Shown: one piece after another, positions 34,143-43,248 of the stretch
Layout: each line of letters starts with the position of its first letter
Numbering within the stretch: the first letter of the stretch is position 1
Position numbers and translations under genes: made by a program
Notes under the pieces: model-generated
The model's input: only the letters and a program-made list of their open reading frames with translations
Told to the model about the DNA's origin: nothing
The model's database searches: none
Source of the DNA: an uncultured Fodinibius sp.
Lineage (GTDB): Bacteria > Bacteroidota > Rhodothermia > Balneolales > Balneolaceae
NCBI GenBank assembly: GCA_913057775.1
Contig: CAJXOG010000003.1
Location: 248,001 to 312,000 of the forward strand
Length of the DNA stretch: 64,000 bases
Direction of reading: 5' to 3'

Positions 34143-34517
34143 TTATATACAAAGCTCCCAGATATCACGCACCCTTAGACCAATTTTCTCACACCAATTT
34201 TGTATCCCTTGTTTGTTATCAGGTTCTGTTACAATAATTAAATGGGAGGAATGCATGATACTCTTGGATATTGCCACCAGATCCCTTTTCATTGTGCCAA
34301 GGTGAGAGGTATCGTTTGTGGCAAAAGAAAAGATGAATTTTTGATTATTTTTTCTTGCTGTCACAAAATCAGTGTCAGCCGTTGAAAGTGATAGCATGCC
34401 TTTCTTAACAAAGTGATATCTATTTCTTACAGAAATATGTGAATATGCCTGCTCATCTAGTTTGGTAATAAGCCTTCGTAGCTTATGGTTACGACTATAG
34501 GTTCCAGTTGCTTGCAT
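34143..34517 (-). CDS. Hypothetical protein
   Basis: A 124-residue unrecognised protein from ATG 34517; a GTG at 34556 would add 13 residues. Coding looks plausible, with alternating strands and helices (TARKNNQKFIFSFATNDTSH, then HSSHLIIVTEPDNKQGIQNW). It is antisense-oriented between the second GbsR gene and the second barrel gene. It could also be a spurious frame or a remnant. Confidence 0.4.
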   Translation of the reverse strand: MQATGTYSRNHKLRRLITKLDEQAYSHISVRNRYHFVKKGMLSLSTADTDFVTARKNNQKFIFSFATNDTSHLGTMKRDLVAISKSIMHSSHLIIVTEPDNKQGIQNWCEKIGLRVRDIWELCI

Positions 34518-34583
34518 AGAGAATATATATTTATCAGAGATTGCTAAAAGTAACACCCATACGTTATTAAAATATATAAAATT

Positions 34584-34614
34584 TGTTTATTATGCACTAA
34601 ACATTATAAACAAA
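34584..34614. promoter_or_regulatory. Operator palindrome, site 2 (before arm B)
   Basis: TGTTTA-TTATGCAC-TAAACA (34584-34603) is a full match to the shared core. The left arm can also pair as TTTGTTTAT (34582-34590) with ATAAACAAA (34606-34614), so two overlapping palindromes are present. It ends about ten bases before the probable start codon of the barrel gene. Confidence 0.7.
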
Positions 34615-34624
34615 GTAGAACATC

Positions 34625-35914
34625 TTGTCTGTACCTTCAACCTGTAGCTCGATTCTTGTCATTTGCCTCGGAATGTGGCTATTCTTTCCTCCTGATGTAA
34701 ATGGCACTACAGTAAAGGAACAGAAAAATCCAGCCGTTGCAGATACTACGACCTCAGATAAGAATAATCCCAACAGCATTCCTTATGCTTCGAGCCGTAC
34801 GTTTGGTGAACATCTATTGGCACTGCCTTCGTACCTGCTACACTGGACTACCAGGCCCATAGGATATGGCGTCAAATTCCTGGAGCGAGAATTCCCAGAA
34901 CTCTTTGAACTGAAAGTGCCTAATTCCGGCATTGCACCCTATTTTGAAACCGGAAGTAAAAATGCGAAAATAGCATACGGTATAATTGCTTATCATAAAA
35001 ACTTTTTAAGCCCGGGTAATGAACTGCGATTTCATGGTCTCTTTGGATCTGAGAGCTATAATTCGTTTGAGCTGGACTATGCAATATCAACGTTTTTGGC
35101 TGGAGAGTTAGAAATCGATGCTTCCTACGCCAATAATCCGGAACAATCGCTGTACGGCGGCAACAATTCAACTCTGGAAGAGAAGCAATTATTTTCAGCT
35201 GAAGAGCTTGAGGGATCGCTGGCCTACAAGCAGCAGGTCAGCCCTATCCTGGGGCTACGCCTTAACAGCTCGTTCAAGAAGCTTACTATCGGCCAGGGAG
35301 ATGTTGACGACAGTCCCGGCGGGCCTATTGCAGACCGCATGCTGGGTACCACTTCTTTGGTTACCATTGGCGGTTCTGCCAGCTATGACTTTACAAAGGG
35401 GAAACCCCGTACCTATTTGGGACCTCGCATAGCTGCGGGCCTCGACTGGAGCCAGTCAATTAATAGTACAGACTTCCGTTTTTTGACTTATACAATTGAA
35501 TGGGATCACTTTTTGCCCGTTTTTTTCCTGCCCAAAACACGGCGACTTGCTTTTAAAAGCCGATTGCAAAAAGTAGAACCATTGAAAAATAGTGGAGTTC
35601 CATTTTTTGAATATCCAACTCTGGGAAGCAATCAGGATCTGCGCGGGTTTACGGGCAATCGATTTCGGGATGACGGTTCGCTTCTGCTAACGCTCGAATA
35701 CCGGTATCCCATCTGGGATTTTGCAGACCTCGTTTTATTTGTTGATGAAGGACAAGTATTCGACTCCTATTCTGATATTCATATTAGCGATTTCCACACC
35801 GATTACGGCTTTGGGTTCCATATTATTTCCGGGGGTGGATTTTCCTTCAGAACCGAGTTTGCCTTCAGTAATGAAACCTCGCGTTTTATTTTATCGGTAA
35901 CTCCAAATATTTAG
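34625..35914 (+). CDS. Omp85-type outer-membrane barrel without POTRA (copy B)
   Basis: A 429-residue paralogue of the barrel at 25673: LPSYLLHWTTRPIGYGVK, then LGSNQDLRGFTGNRFRDDG, EYRYPIWDFADLVLFVDEGQ and the C-terminal FILSVTPNI. The barrel carries the RGF motif and no POTRA domain. The start is uncertain: the frame opens after a stop at 34616, and the only early start is TTG 34625, which gives a short signal sequence (SSILVICLGMWLFF); the next ATG is at residue 17. The gene therefore begins almost against the operator. It is followed 23 bases later by the kinase-like lipoprotein gene. Confidence 0.82.
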   Translation: MSVPSTCSSILVICLGMWLFFPPDVNGTTVKEQKNPAVADTTTSDKNNPNSIPYASSRTFGEHLLALPSYLLHWTTRPIGYGVKFLEREFPELFELKVPNSGIAPYFETGSKNAKIAYGIIAYHKNFLSPGNELRFHGLFGSESYNSFELDYAISTFLAGELEIDASYANNPEQSLYGGNNSTLEEKQLFSAEELEGSLAYKQQVSPILGLRLNSSFKKLTIGQGDVDDSPGGPIADRMLGTTSLVTIGGSASYDFTKGKPRTYLGPRIAAGLDWSQSINSTDFRFLTYTIEWDHFLPVFFLPKTRRLAFKSRLQKVEPLKNSGVPFFEYPTLGSNQDLRGFTGNRFRDDGSLLLTLEYRYPIWDFADLVLFVDEGQVFDSYSDIHISDFHTDYGFGFHIISGGGFSFRTEFAFSNETSRFILSVTPNI

Positions 35915-35937
35915 GTTATTTAATTTTAGAACTACGG

Positions 35938-37635
35938 ATGCATCACACTAACAAACTATTACAAACAATCGGTATCGGCGCGGTCGTGCTTTTATTATTG
36001 GGATGCGCAGGCAGCCGCCCCTATACATTAGGACCGGTCAAGACCTTTGATCCCGATACCTCCGCCATACCCGAACCCGATGAAAAAGAGCAGTACCAGT
36101 ACTGGGACCGCATTGACAATACTACCTTCCATCAGCTTGAAAAACCCCTAGACCTTAATCGAACATTCCGATTTGCCGGTCGCATGTTGGGAGTCGCAGG
36201 TGACCGCCAGGCCGACAACGTGAATCACCTGGATCAAGTGCCGGAATCCAGCTGGTACAGCTACCGGCATTATCATAATCCCATGACGCCGAAAGAGCTG
36301 GCAAGGGGGCCAAACACCGTGCAACCGGATACGGCAAGGGAGTGGACCATTTTTCGGGGAAAGCTGGAGGGAGCAAACTCAGGCTTTTTTATTGAAGACG
36401 CCAACGGCAACCGCTTTCTGATAAAATTTGATGGTTATAAGTACCCGGAACTGACTACGGCTGCGGAAGTTATCAGCACAAAAATATTTTATGGAGCAGG
36501 CTACTACGTCCCGGAGTCCACGATAACTTATTTTGATCCCGAAAATGTAAGGATTGGAGAGGGCGTTAAAGTCAGTGTTGATGGAGAAACGCGGCCGATG
36601 ACCCGGCAGGATTATTTAGACATTATAAAAAAGCGGCCTCGTAACAAGGATGGTAAAATCCGGGCCCTTGCAAGCAAATTCGTGGACGGGCGTCCGGTAG
36701 GGCCCTGGGGCTTCGAGGGAACACGGAATGACGACCCCAATGATCGGGTACTGCATGAGCACCGGCGGGAACTGAGAGGCATGCGTGTTATCAGTTCCTG
36801 GTTAAATGATACCGACCGCAGAGATGCCAACACGATGTCGGTTTATACCTCGGAGAGCTATATCAAACACCTCGTTCAGGATTTTGGCAACACGCTGGGT
36901 GCCAACGGCACAAGTATCCACACCCCTATTTATGGCCAGGCATATCTTATTGATCCTCGATACATGGCCCTTTCGGCGGTGGCTTTGGGCGGTTACGTGC
37001 GCCCCTGGGAGCAAGTTGAGCCGGAGGTTCGCTATCCGGCCGTGGGCTATTTTAAAGCTGAACCGTTCCAGCCAGGCCACTGGGTGCCTGTCCATCCGCT
37101 GCCGGCATTCGAAAATATGACGCTGCGCGATGCATTCTGGGGAGCAAAAATTGTAATGAGTTTCAGTAACGAGGATATCCGGGCTATGGTGGAAACCGGA
37201 CAAATATCTAATCCGGAAGCGGAAGAATATTTAGTGCAAACCCTGATAGACAGACGTGATAAAATTGGTCGCTATTGGTTTCGACGCATAAATCCTGTTG
37301 CCAAATTCCATGCACGTATTGACAACCAAAAACTGGTTCTCCAATTTGATGATTTGGGAGTTACGGGCAACGTTTTTTCATCGTCGAGCTCCCATTATAG
37401 GTATAACGTATTACATGCAGACAAGGTATTACAAAAGGGGGAGAGGGTAAACGATTCGGCAATCGAAATTCCGCTACAGATGGGTCCTGAAAAGAATAGG
37501 AAAGCTCCGTTGGTTGTACAGATTCAGATTACAACGCACAGGCCGGGATCGGATATCATCGCCAAAGAAACGCGTGTATTTGTTGCGCTTGAAGACGAAG
37601 GACCGCGAATCGTAGGTGTTGAAAGAGAAGAATAA
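35938..37635 (+). CDS. Predicted outer-membrane lipoprotein with kinase-like motifs (copy B)
   Basis: A 565-residue close paralogue of the protein at 26950, with lipoprotein signal LLLLGC (Cys23). All kinase-like positions are kept: Lys163 in NRFLIKFDGYKYP, Glu177 in LTTAAEVISTKIF, Asp293 and Asn298 in WLNDTDRRDANTM, Asp315 in VQDFGNTLG, and the hinge-like RALASKFVDGRPVGP. Divergence is concentrated in the C-terminal 100 residues. Conservation of exactly these positions between paralogues supports a functional nucleotide-binding site. The gene lies between a barrel gene and a nucleotide transporter gene, as in copy A. Confidence 0.75.
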   Translation: MHHTNKLLQTIGIGAVVLLLLGCAGSRPYTLGPVKTFDPDTSAIPEPDEKEQYQYWDRIDNTTFHQLEKPLDLNRTFRFAGRMLGVAGDRQADNVNHLDQVPESSWYSYRHYHNPMTPKELARGPNTVQPDTAREWTIFRGKLEGANSGFFIEDANGNRFLIKFDGYKYPELTTAAEVISTKIFYGAGYYVPESTITYFDPENVRIGEGVKVSVDGETRPMTRQDYLDIIKKRPRNKDGKIRALASKFVDGRPVGPWGFEGTRNDDPNDRVLHEHRRELRGMRVISSWLNDTDRRDANTMSVYTSESYIKHLVQDFGNTLGANGTSIHTPIYGQAYLIDPRYMALSAVALGGYVRPWEQVEPEVRYPAVGYFKAEPFQPGHWVPVHPLPAFENMTLRDAFWGAKIVMSFSNEDIRAMVETGQISNPEAEEYLVQTLIDRRDKIGRYWFRRINPVAKFHARIDNQKLVLQFDDLGVTGNVFSSSSSHYRYNVLHADKVLQKGERVNDSAIEIPLQMGPEKNRKAPLVVQIQITTHRPGSDIIAKETRVFVALEDEGPRIVGVEREE

Positions 37636-37652
37636 TTCATAATCTATTCCCG

Positions 37653-39153
37653 ATGCAAACTCCTGGCTTTTTACGGCGGCTACAACAGCAGTTTTTCGAT
37701 ATCCGAAAGAACGAATGGCCGCGGGCCCTGGCCCTATCCCTTTTCTTCTTTTTGGTTATTGCGATATTCTGGGTGCTCAAGCCCATCAAGAAGGGAGCGC
37801 TGATAGGTTATTATAAGCAGGACGCCCTGCAGCTGCTGGGGCTTAGTTTTGGAGGGGCCGAGGTGGAGCAGCTGGCCAAGGTGGTAAACATGATTGTGGT
37901 TTTTGGGGTCGTAGTGCTTTTTACGCTCCTCATACGTCGTTTTAAACGTCAGCAGGTGGTATACATATTTTGTGGGCTGATAAGCGTTGGACTTATCTAC
38001 TTTGGCTTTGCACTCACGAGTCCGGAGGCCATCGATGCGTGGACGTTCTACGTATTCGGCGATATTTTTAACTCAGTTATGGTCGCCACCTTTTGGGCTT
38101 TTGCCAACGATGTGAACAATCCGCAGGAATCGAAGCGGTTATATGGAATCATTGGCTTGGGCGGTGTTGTGGGGGGGCTTTTTTGGATCTACCTTTGTCA
38201 GCGCCCTGGTGGATGTAGACGGCGCCCGGACGCTTCTTTCCCGTTCATTTGGCAGCCTCAACATCGCTGAAAAGCTACAGCGCGGTTTTATGGAAGTGGT
38301 CTTTCCCATTTACGAATACGTTATCCAATTTAGCAGGTGGTTTAACAGGCAGTTAGGATATACCGGCTATGCCGATCAAATGCTGGGACGACAAAGCTTG
38401 CTGCTTGTTTGCATAATTGCGATGCTTATTATTGCACTGTTAACCTATTATGTAAATGCTCGATCTCCCGTAGTTGAGGAGGATAAAACTGACACAGAAG
38501 AGAAAAAGTCGGTGAATGCTGCCCTCGAAGGTGCAAAAATGGTGTTCAGTTCGCGTTATCTGTTGGCTATTCTAAGCATTATTGGGTTTTACGAGATTAT
38601 TTCCAATATAATTGAGTTCCAGCTCTCGGCGGCGGTAGAAATCTCAGCTATGCAGGGGACCGAAATTGATGCTTTTTTTGGCACCTATGGCCTGTTAATT
38701 GGCGTTGTGTCCATATCCGTACAGCTTTTTGCCACTCCCTATGTGATGAATAAAAAGAGCATAGCTATGGCTTTAATGGTGTTGCCGGTTGTTGATTTCG
38801 TCCTTTCCATCGGATTTCTGGCCGTGCCGGTGTTATGGGTTGCGGCAGCACTATCCATAAGTGATAATTCGCTGTACTATTCTATTACGCAATCAGCCAA
38901 AGAGTCGCTCTATACCCCTACCTCCCGCGATGTCAAATACAAGGCTAAGGCGTTTATCGATATGTTCGGGCAGCGTTCAGCCAAAGTTTTAGCAGTGGTG
39001 TTGAATCTTGTTGTAGCCGCATTTGTGGGCATCGAAAATGTACGCTGGCTATCGATTGTCACACTTCTTATTATTGCGGGATATTTTGTTGTGGTGCGTT
39101 ATGCCGGTGAAGAGTTCAAAAAACGTAGTACTGACACGAAAGATAGTTCTTGA
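37653..39153 (+). pseudogene. Npt-type nucleotide translocase without HEAT domain, frameshifted
   Basis: Two overlapping frames together make one translocase-like membrane protein of about 500 residues. The first (from ATG 37653) gives FWVLKPIKKGALIGYY and LYGIIGLGGVVGG, then derails at a run of seven G (38171-38177). The second frame continues with FFGSTFVSALVDVDGARTLL and later YTPTSRDVKYKAKAFIDMFG to the stop at 39151-39153. Removing one G restores the reading (GGVVGGFFGSTFVS). The run could be a slippage (phase-variable) site, a null mutation or a sequencing error. Unlike the copies at 22939 and 43249 it has no HEAT repeats. Confidence 0.8.
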
Positions 39154-39257
39154 TTAATACCCTGTCGCGGCTCAATGCTGGTTACCAATGACTCAATTTA
39201 ACTATAGTTCTGGCTTATCCCCTTGTCATTAGTTATTTACCTATTTGGATACAGGCA

Positions 39258-40373
39258 TTAGTTGTTTGACGAAGGTTGGTTGTTATCCGTATCTTGCAGT
39301 TTGTCGGGCTTACTCTCTTGATTTTTGAATACCAGCGTTCGATATGGGAACGGAATTTCTATCCCTTCTTCGTCGAAACGCTTCTTTATGGATTGGTATA
39401 AATCGAGTCGCATGTTGAAGCCCGCAGGGTAATTTCGGGCCCATACCCATGCGCGCAGGTTCACCGAGCTGTCGCCAAAACCGATGACTTTGGCACGCAC
39501 GGCTGGTTCTTCCCTTTTTAACTCGGATTCTGAGCGGTTATCATAGAAATATGGATGATTCATGGCCTCTTCCTGCATGATAGCCAATGCTTTATCGACA
39601 TCAGAATCATAGCTAATGCCTATCTCAATCCACTCACAAATTTTGCGTTCTTCCAAATTGTAATTAATGATCTGCTCTTTGTTGATGATGGCGTTGGGTA
39701 TAACAATGCGTTTGTTTTGAAAGTTATTGACTACGGTGTGGCGCAGGGTGATGTCCTCAACCTGGCCCACTACCGTATTGATTTTTACCGTATCGCCCAC
39801 CCGAAACGGCTTGGTAATAACGATAAACGTACCGCTGACAATATTCCCCAATACCTCCTGCGAGGCAATTCCAATCACCACGGCAATGACACCCGCCCCG
39901 GCCAGTGCCGATTGTGCCGCGCTGCGCAGCCCGGGAATAGAAAAGGCGATGAGGATAGCGCCAAAAAGGAAGATGCCAAAGCTGGCCAGATAGCGGAAAA
40001 ACTTATACGAGGTCGGATCTTTTTCCTCTGCTTCGCTGTATTTGGTGATGCGTTTATCGACCAAGCTGAGGACGACGGCATTTGCAATCACGCATGTCAC
40101 AATAACCAGCCCGATCCAGACCGACCGTATGAGGTGGCCAGTTATGGTTTCGTACATCTCCCTCCCGAAGAATGCGTAACTGCACAAGAAAAGCGCCACC
40201 AGCCATACGACTACCAGCAGCGTGCGGCGGATAGTGCGAATGTAACGGGGCAGTGTTTCGGTTTCTCGAAGGTACCGCTGTTCATAAAAGCGGGCCGACC
40301 GGTTGATCAAAAAATGAAGAAGAAAGCTGGCGCCGATCACCGAAGCCAGCCAGATGAGTGCCGTGGTATTCAT
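39258..40373 (-). CDS. MscS family mechanosensitive channel
   Basis: A 371-residue channel with about four membrane segments. The pore helix and beta domain match MscS: GAGVIAVVIGIASQEVLGNIVSGTFIVITKPFRVGDTVKIN, followed by VVNNFQNKRIVIPNAII and a C-terminal FPYRTLVF. It opens under membrane tension to release solutes. The C-terminal tail is charged and disordered-looking. It lies convergent to the frameshifted transporter and downstream of the SpoIIAA-like genes. Confidence 0.92.
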   Translation of the reverse strand: MNTTALIWLASVIGASFLLHFLINRSARFYEQRYLRETETLPRYIRTIRRTLLVVVWLVALFLCSYAFFGREMYETITGHLIRSVWIGLVIVTCVIANAVVLSLVDKRITKYSEAEEKDPTSYKFFRYLASFGIFLFGAILIAFSIPGLRSAAQSALAGAGVIAVVIGIASQEVLGNIVSGTFIVITKPFRVGDTVKINTVVGQVEDITLRHTVVNNFQNKRIVIPNAIINKEQIINYNLEERKICEWIEIGISYDSDVDKALAIMQEEAMNHPYFYDNRSESELKREEPAVRAKVIGFGDSSVNLRAWVWARNYPAGFNMRLDLYQSIKKRFDEEGIEIPFPYRTLVFKNQESKPDKLQDTDNNQPSSNN

Positions 40374-40406
40374 TTTGTACTATATGGCTGTATTATAAAT
40401 TTATGA

Positions 40407-40530
40407 GGGCTTTGCAAAACATACTATGTCATCCTGAATTCAGTTCAGGATCTTGTTTTAAGAAGTTAGCGGGCAGTATAGATTCTGAAACAAGTCCAGA
40501 ATGACACCCTTATTTAGTTTTGCAAAGCCC
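40407..40530. repeat. MITE-like element with 14-bp terminal inverted repeats
   Basis: Perfect terminal repeats GGGCTTTGCAAAAC (40407-40420) and GTTTTGCAAAGCCC (40517-40530) enclose a second, imperfect inverted pair: TGTCATCCTGAAT...CAGGATCT and its complement ending in CCAGAATGACA. The whole 124 bases could fold into one hairpin. It carries no gene. A related core occurs at 43037-43161. Confidence 0.7.
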
Positions 40531-40538
40531 CCTTTATC

Positions 40539-40895
40539 TTATTCCTGCACCCAGCGTTTAGCTGTTTCTTTTTCGTCGAAGGGGAAGGCTTTGACATCTA
40601 CCTTGGTGAGTACATCACCCAGGGTTGAGCCTTTCTGCAGCCATTTTTTATCGGTTATAAGGGCCTCTTTCTCGAAGCGGTCGAAGTTGCCGATCGCAAA
40701 TTTGAGATCTTTGAAAAAGGCTTCGGCCGAAAATCCTTCAAAAGAGGTTAATTCGATGTACAGGCTCACTTTCTCATGATCTTGCATCTTTTTTTCCATC
40801 AGGGCCGTAAGGGCGTCAAATTCCTGTCCGGTAATTTTGCCATCTACATTAATTCCTACTACGTGGTCTGCGTCTACGTCGATAAAAGTTAACAT
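40539..40895 (-). CDS. SpoIIAA-like (STAS/SEC14 fold) protein 3
   Basis: A 118-residue SpoIIAA-like protein (MLTFIDVDADHVVGINVDGKITGQEFDAL, ending ETAKRWVQE). The family shares the fold of STAS and SEC14 domains but lacks the phosphorylated serine motif, and its function is mostly unknown. It is the last of three tandem paralogues. Confidence 0.87.
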   Translation of the reverse strand: MLTFIDVDADHVVGINVDGKITGQEFDALTALMEKKMQDHEKVSLYIELTSFEGFSAEAFFKDLKFAIGNFDRFEKEALITDKKWLQKGSTLGDVLTKVDVKAFPFDEKETAKRWVQE

Positions 40896-40922
40896 AAGTT
40901 AGGTGTATTTTGAGGTTGTTGG

Positions 40923-41282
40923 TTATTCCTGAATCCACTTTTTCGCTTCCTCCTGCTCATCAAAGGAAAACACCTTTACGTTCATATCGGGACCAATTTT
41001 ATTGCCGAAGCCGGCCCACTTTTTTACCCATTTCTTTTCGGTGACCACCGCCTGCTTTGCAAAGCGATTCCAGTTTTTGATGCCGAATTTAAGATCTTCA
41101 ATCAGTCCTTTCAGGGAGATGCCCTTAAAGGAAACCAGTTCGATATAAATGCGAATATCACCGTAATCTTCCACTATTTGATTCATCCGCTTAGTCACCG
41201 CATCAAACTCTTGGGTGTCGATGGTTCCATCCAGTCGAATTCCAATAACGTTGGTGGCGTTTAAGTCAATAAATGTCAACAT
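40923..41282 (-). CDS. SpoIIAA-like (STAS/SEC14 fold) protein 2
   Basis: A 119-residue paralogue of its two neighbours (MLTFIDLNATNVIGIRLDGTIDTQEFDAV, ending EEAKKWIQE). Gaps of 27 and 24 bases indicate a single transcript with genes 1 and 3. Confidence 0.87.
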   Translation of the reverse strand: MLTFIDLNATNVIGIRLDGTIDTQEFDAVTKRMNQIVEDYGDIRIYIELVSFKGISLKGLIEDLKFGIKNWNRFAKQAVVTEKKWVKKWAGFGNKIGPDMNVKVFSFDEQEEAKKWIQE

Positions 41283-41306
41283 TAGAAAATATCTTATTTC
41301 GTATTG

Positions 41307-41663
41307 TTACTTAATCCACTCCATAGCATCGCTTTTATGATGGAGTGAAAACGTTTTTAAGCTCAAACCGTTTTTAGATCGTTCGTTAAATGCATTCCAG
41401 TTCTTCAAACACCAGAAGTCTGAAATCAGGGCCAAACGTTCGAGCCGGTGCCCGCTTTTAAGACCGACTTTCAGTTCATCGATGAGGGAAGAAAGCGTAA
41501 CCCCCATGAGAGAAACAATCTCGATATACAGTTGAGGCATAGCATGATTCTGCAGCCTTCGTTCAATTATAGTAGTTACCGCTTTAAACTCCTGCATTGA
41601 AATTTTGCCGTCAATTCTGATGCCTATTATATTGTCTGTATCAGTATTAATAAATGCGAGCAT
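41307..41663 (-). CDS. SpoIIAA-like (STAS/SEC14 fold) protein 1
   Basis: A 118-residue first member of the triplet (MLAFINTDTDNIIGIRIDGKISMQEFKAV, ending KSDAMEWIK). It is the most diverged and starts 24 bases downstream of a shared-core palindrome (41687-41706), so the triplet is probably controlled with the envelope system. Confidence 0.85.
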   Translation of the reverse strand: MLAFINTDTDNIIGIRIDGKISMQEFKAVTTIIERRLQNHAMPQLYIEIVSLMGVTLSSLIDELKVGLKSGHRLERLALISDFWCLKNWNAFNERSKNGLSLKTFSLHHKSDAMEWIK

Positions 41664-41686
41664 AATAGCAGGTTGTTTTTTCAGTA

Positions 41687-41706
41687 TGTTTAATATAAGC
41701 TAAACA
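41687..41706. promoter_or_regulatory. Operator palindrome, site 3 (before SpoIIAA-like triplet)
   Basis: TGTTTA-ATATAAGC-TAAACA matches the shared core completely. It sits between the phosphoesterase stop and the first SpoIIAA-like start, both on the minus strand. Confidence 0.65.
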
Positions 41707-41779
41707 AAATAAAAATATCAGTGCCAGTTGTTTTTATTCTTTTTCTTCTGATAGTTGAACAAGAAGTAATTTCATGCAT

Positions 41780-43048
41780 TTACGGCTGGGAATATAATAT
41801 TTTGCGAAATACAACCTTTCCCTTCGGTCGATTATCGTCAGGTATCCAAAACGAGAGCACCGTCTTATGTTGCCAGATATCGATGCGGGCAAATCCCTTG
41901 TGCTGATAGGCAAAACCGGCCGACTTTGCCCGCCGTACGTAATCGTTGACTGTTCCGCTGCCACTTATTATATAGTGCTGGTCGTTTATATGATGATATT
42001 GCATACTGTGATCATGCCCGGAGGCGTAGGTCAGGTTGGGGGCTTGCTCAAATATACGAGTCAGTTGTTCCTGGAGCTGGCTGTATTGTTTGCCGGCTAT
42101 ATCCTGATGAAAGCCCACTGTTTTGCGGTACAATGGAAGTATAGAGCCAAATCCTGGCAGCGGCACATACAGTGCCGGGTGAATCTCTTGCAAGGGAAAC
42201 AGGTGTTTTTCCCATGAGAAATATCCGCCGTGATTTCCGTTGCTGTACATGGGATGGTGACCTGCCACAAATATTTGACGGTCTTTGTGTTGGGTGACCA
42301 ATGAGTCTACGGCCTGCACAACTGTTTCTTTGCTTCCGGGTTCACATTCTTGAAGACCCGGCTTTTGGTGCCCGTATAACCACCATTCCGTATCCAAAAT
42401 GAGCAATACGCTGGAGGAGCCGAGCTGTACTTCAACAGGCCCCGGGCACCCATTGTTGGGGAGAAAAAAGGCATTTCCTGTTGCCGCCGACTCAATATAA
42501 GCTTCCTGACGTTGTATAGCCTGCAGCCCGTTTTTGCGGCCGTTGTTCCAGTCGTGATTGCCCGGAATAAAAATAGCTTTGCCCTTGTAATTCTGGAAAA
42601 CTTGCAGCTGTGTGTTTATACGTCGCTCAGATTGGGCCCTTTTGGGATGCCCTTGGGGGCGCAAGCCGTTGTTATAAATATTATCTCCCAGAAAAATTAC
42701 GGCGGATTGCTCACCGGCTTTATTCAGTTGGTACTGTAAAATTTGAAGGGATGGCTCCAGCGGATCTGCCGAAGGATCTCCGGTATCCCCGATAAAAAAG
42801 AGAGTAAAGTGAGTACTATCCGTGCTGATCACATCTGAGTTGTTTTCGGGTCGATCCACCTCATTTTGGTAGTAAGGAGCGCTGGCCCCGCATCCCACGA
42901 AATAAACCGATACAATGACTAGGGAAAGCTTGGGCAGTAGTTGAAGGGCTAATTTCCGAAATTTGTCAACGCTACGTTCTGCTTTAAATAGATGCACGAT
43001 AATATTTTTTATAAAGCGTTTACCGATTAAAAGTAGCCTTTGTGTCAT
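41780..43048 (-). CDS. Metallophosphoesterase lipoprotein (copy C)
   Basis: A 422-residue paralogue of the phosphoesterase at 28678. Metal-binding motifs are intact: GDTGD, VIFLGDNIY, PGNHDWNNG, VAGHHPMYSN and SGHDHSMQY. The lipobox YFVGC puts the lipid cysteine at residue 53, which is late. The ATG at 43048 lies inside a dispersed repeat (GATGACACA), so it may be fortuitous; a GTG at codon 18 would leave a more ordinary 35-residue signal. The true start is therefore unresolved. Confidence 0.85.
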   Translation of the reverse strand: MTQRLLLIGKRFIKNIIVHLFKAERSVDKFRKLALQLLPKLSLVIVSVYFVGCGASAPYYQNEVDRPENNSDVISTDSTHFTLFFIGDTGDPSADPLEPSLQILQYQLNKAGEQSAVIFLGDNIYNNGLRPQGHPKRAQSERRINTQLQVFQNYKGKAIFIPGNHDWNNGRKNGLQAIQRQEAYIESAATGNAFFLPNNGCPGPVEVQLGSSSVLLILDTEWWLYGHQKPGLQECEPGSKETVVQAVDSLVTQHKDRQIFVAGHHPMYSNGNHGGYFSWEKHLFPLQEIHPALYVPLPGFGSILPLYRKTVGFHQDIAGKQYSQLQEQLTRIFEQAPNLTYASGHDHSMQYHHINDQHYIISGSGTVNDYVRRAKSAGFAYQHKGFARIDIWQHKTVLSFWIPDDNRPKGKVVFRKILYSQP

Positions 43049-43161
43049 CGTGAACTTGTTTCAGGATCTCGTAGAGCCTCTATCTTAGCTATTGGATCTC
43101 AATCAATCAGCGCTTCGTGCCACCGTGAGATCCCGGATCGGGGTCCGGGATGACACAGAGG
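43037..43161. repeat. REP-like dispersed inverted repeat
   Basis: Ends CCTTTGTGTCATC (43037-43049) and GATGACACAGAGG (43149-43161) are inverted with one mismatch. Inside are GTGAACTTGTTTCAGGATCT and GGATCGGGGTCCGGGATGACA, which resemble the inner core of the element at 40407. It reaches into the apparent 5' end of the phosphoesterase gene. Confidence 0.6.
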
Positions 43162-43248
43162 GTATTTCTATCTTTTTGAGGCATTTAATCTAATCGATAA
43201 ACACGTTCTTATTGTTTTCAAATAGTGGCGAATATGTTGGTAAAGGTG

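Noticed and set aside
39555-40406. 283-codon open frame on the plus strand
   Set aside because: It lies wholly opposite the MscS-type channel gene, which has clear family motifs; the His/Asp-rich translation is a shadow.
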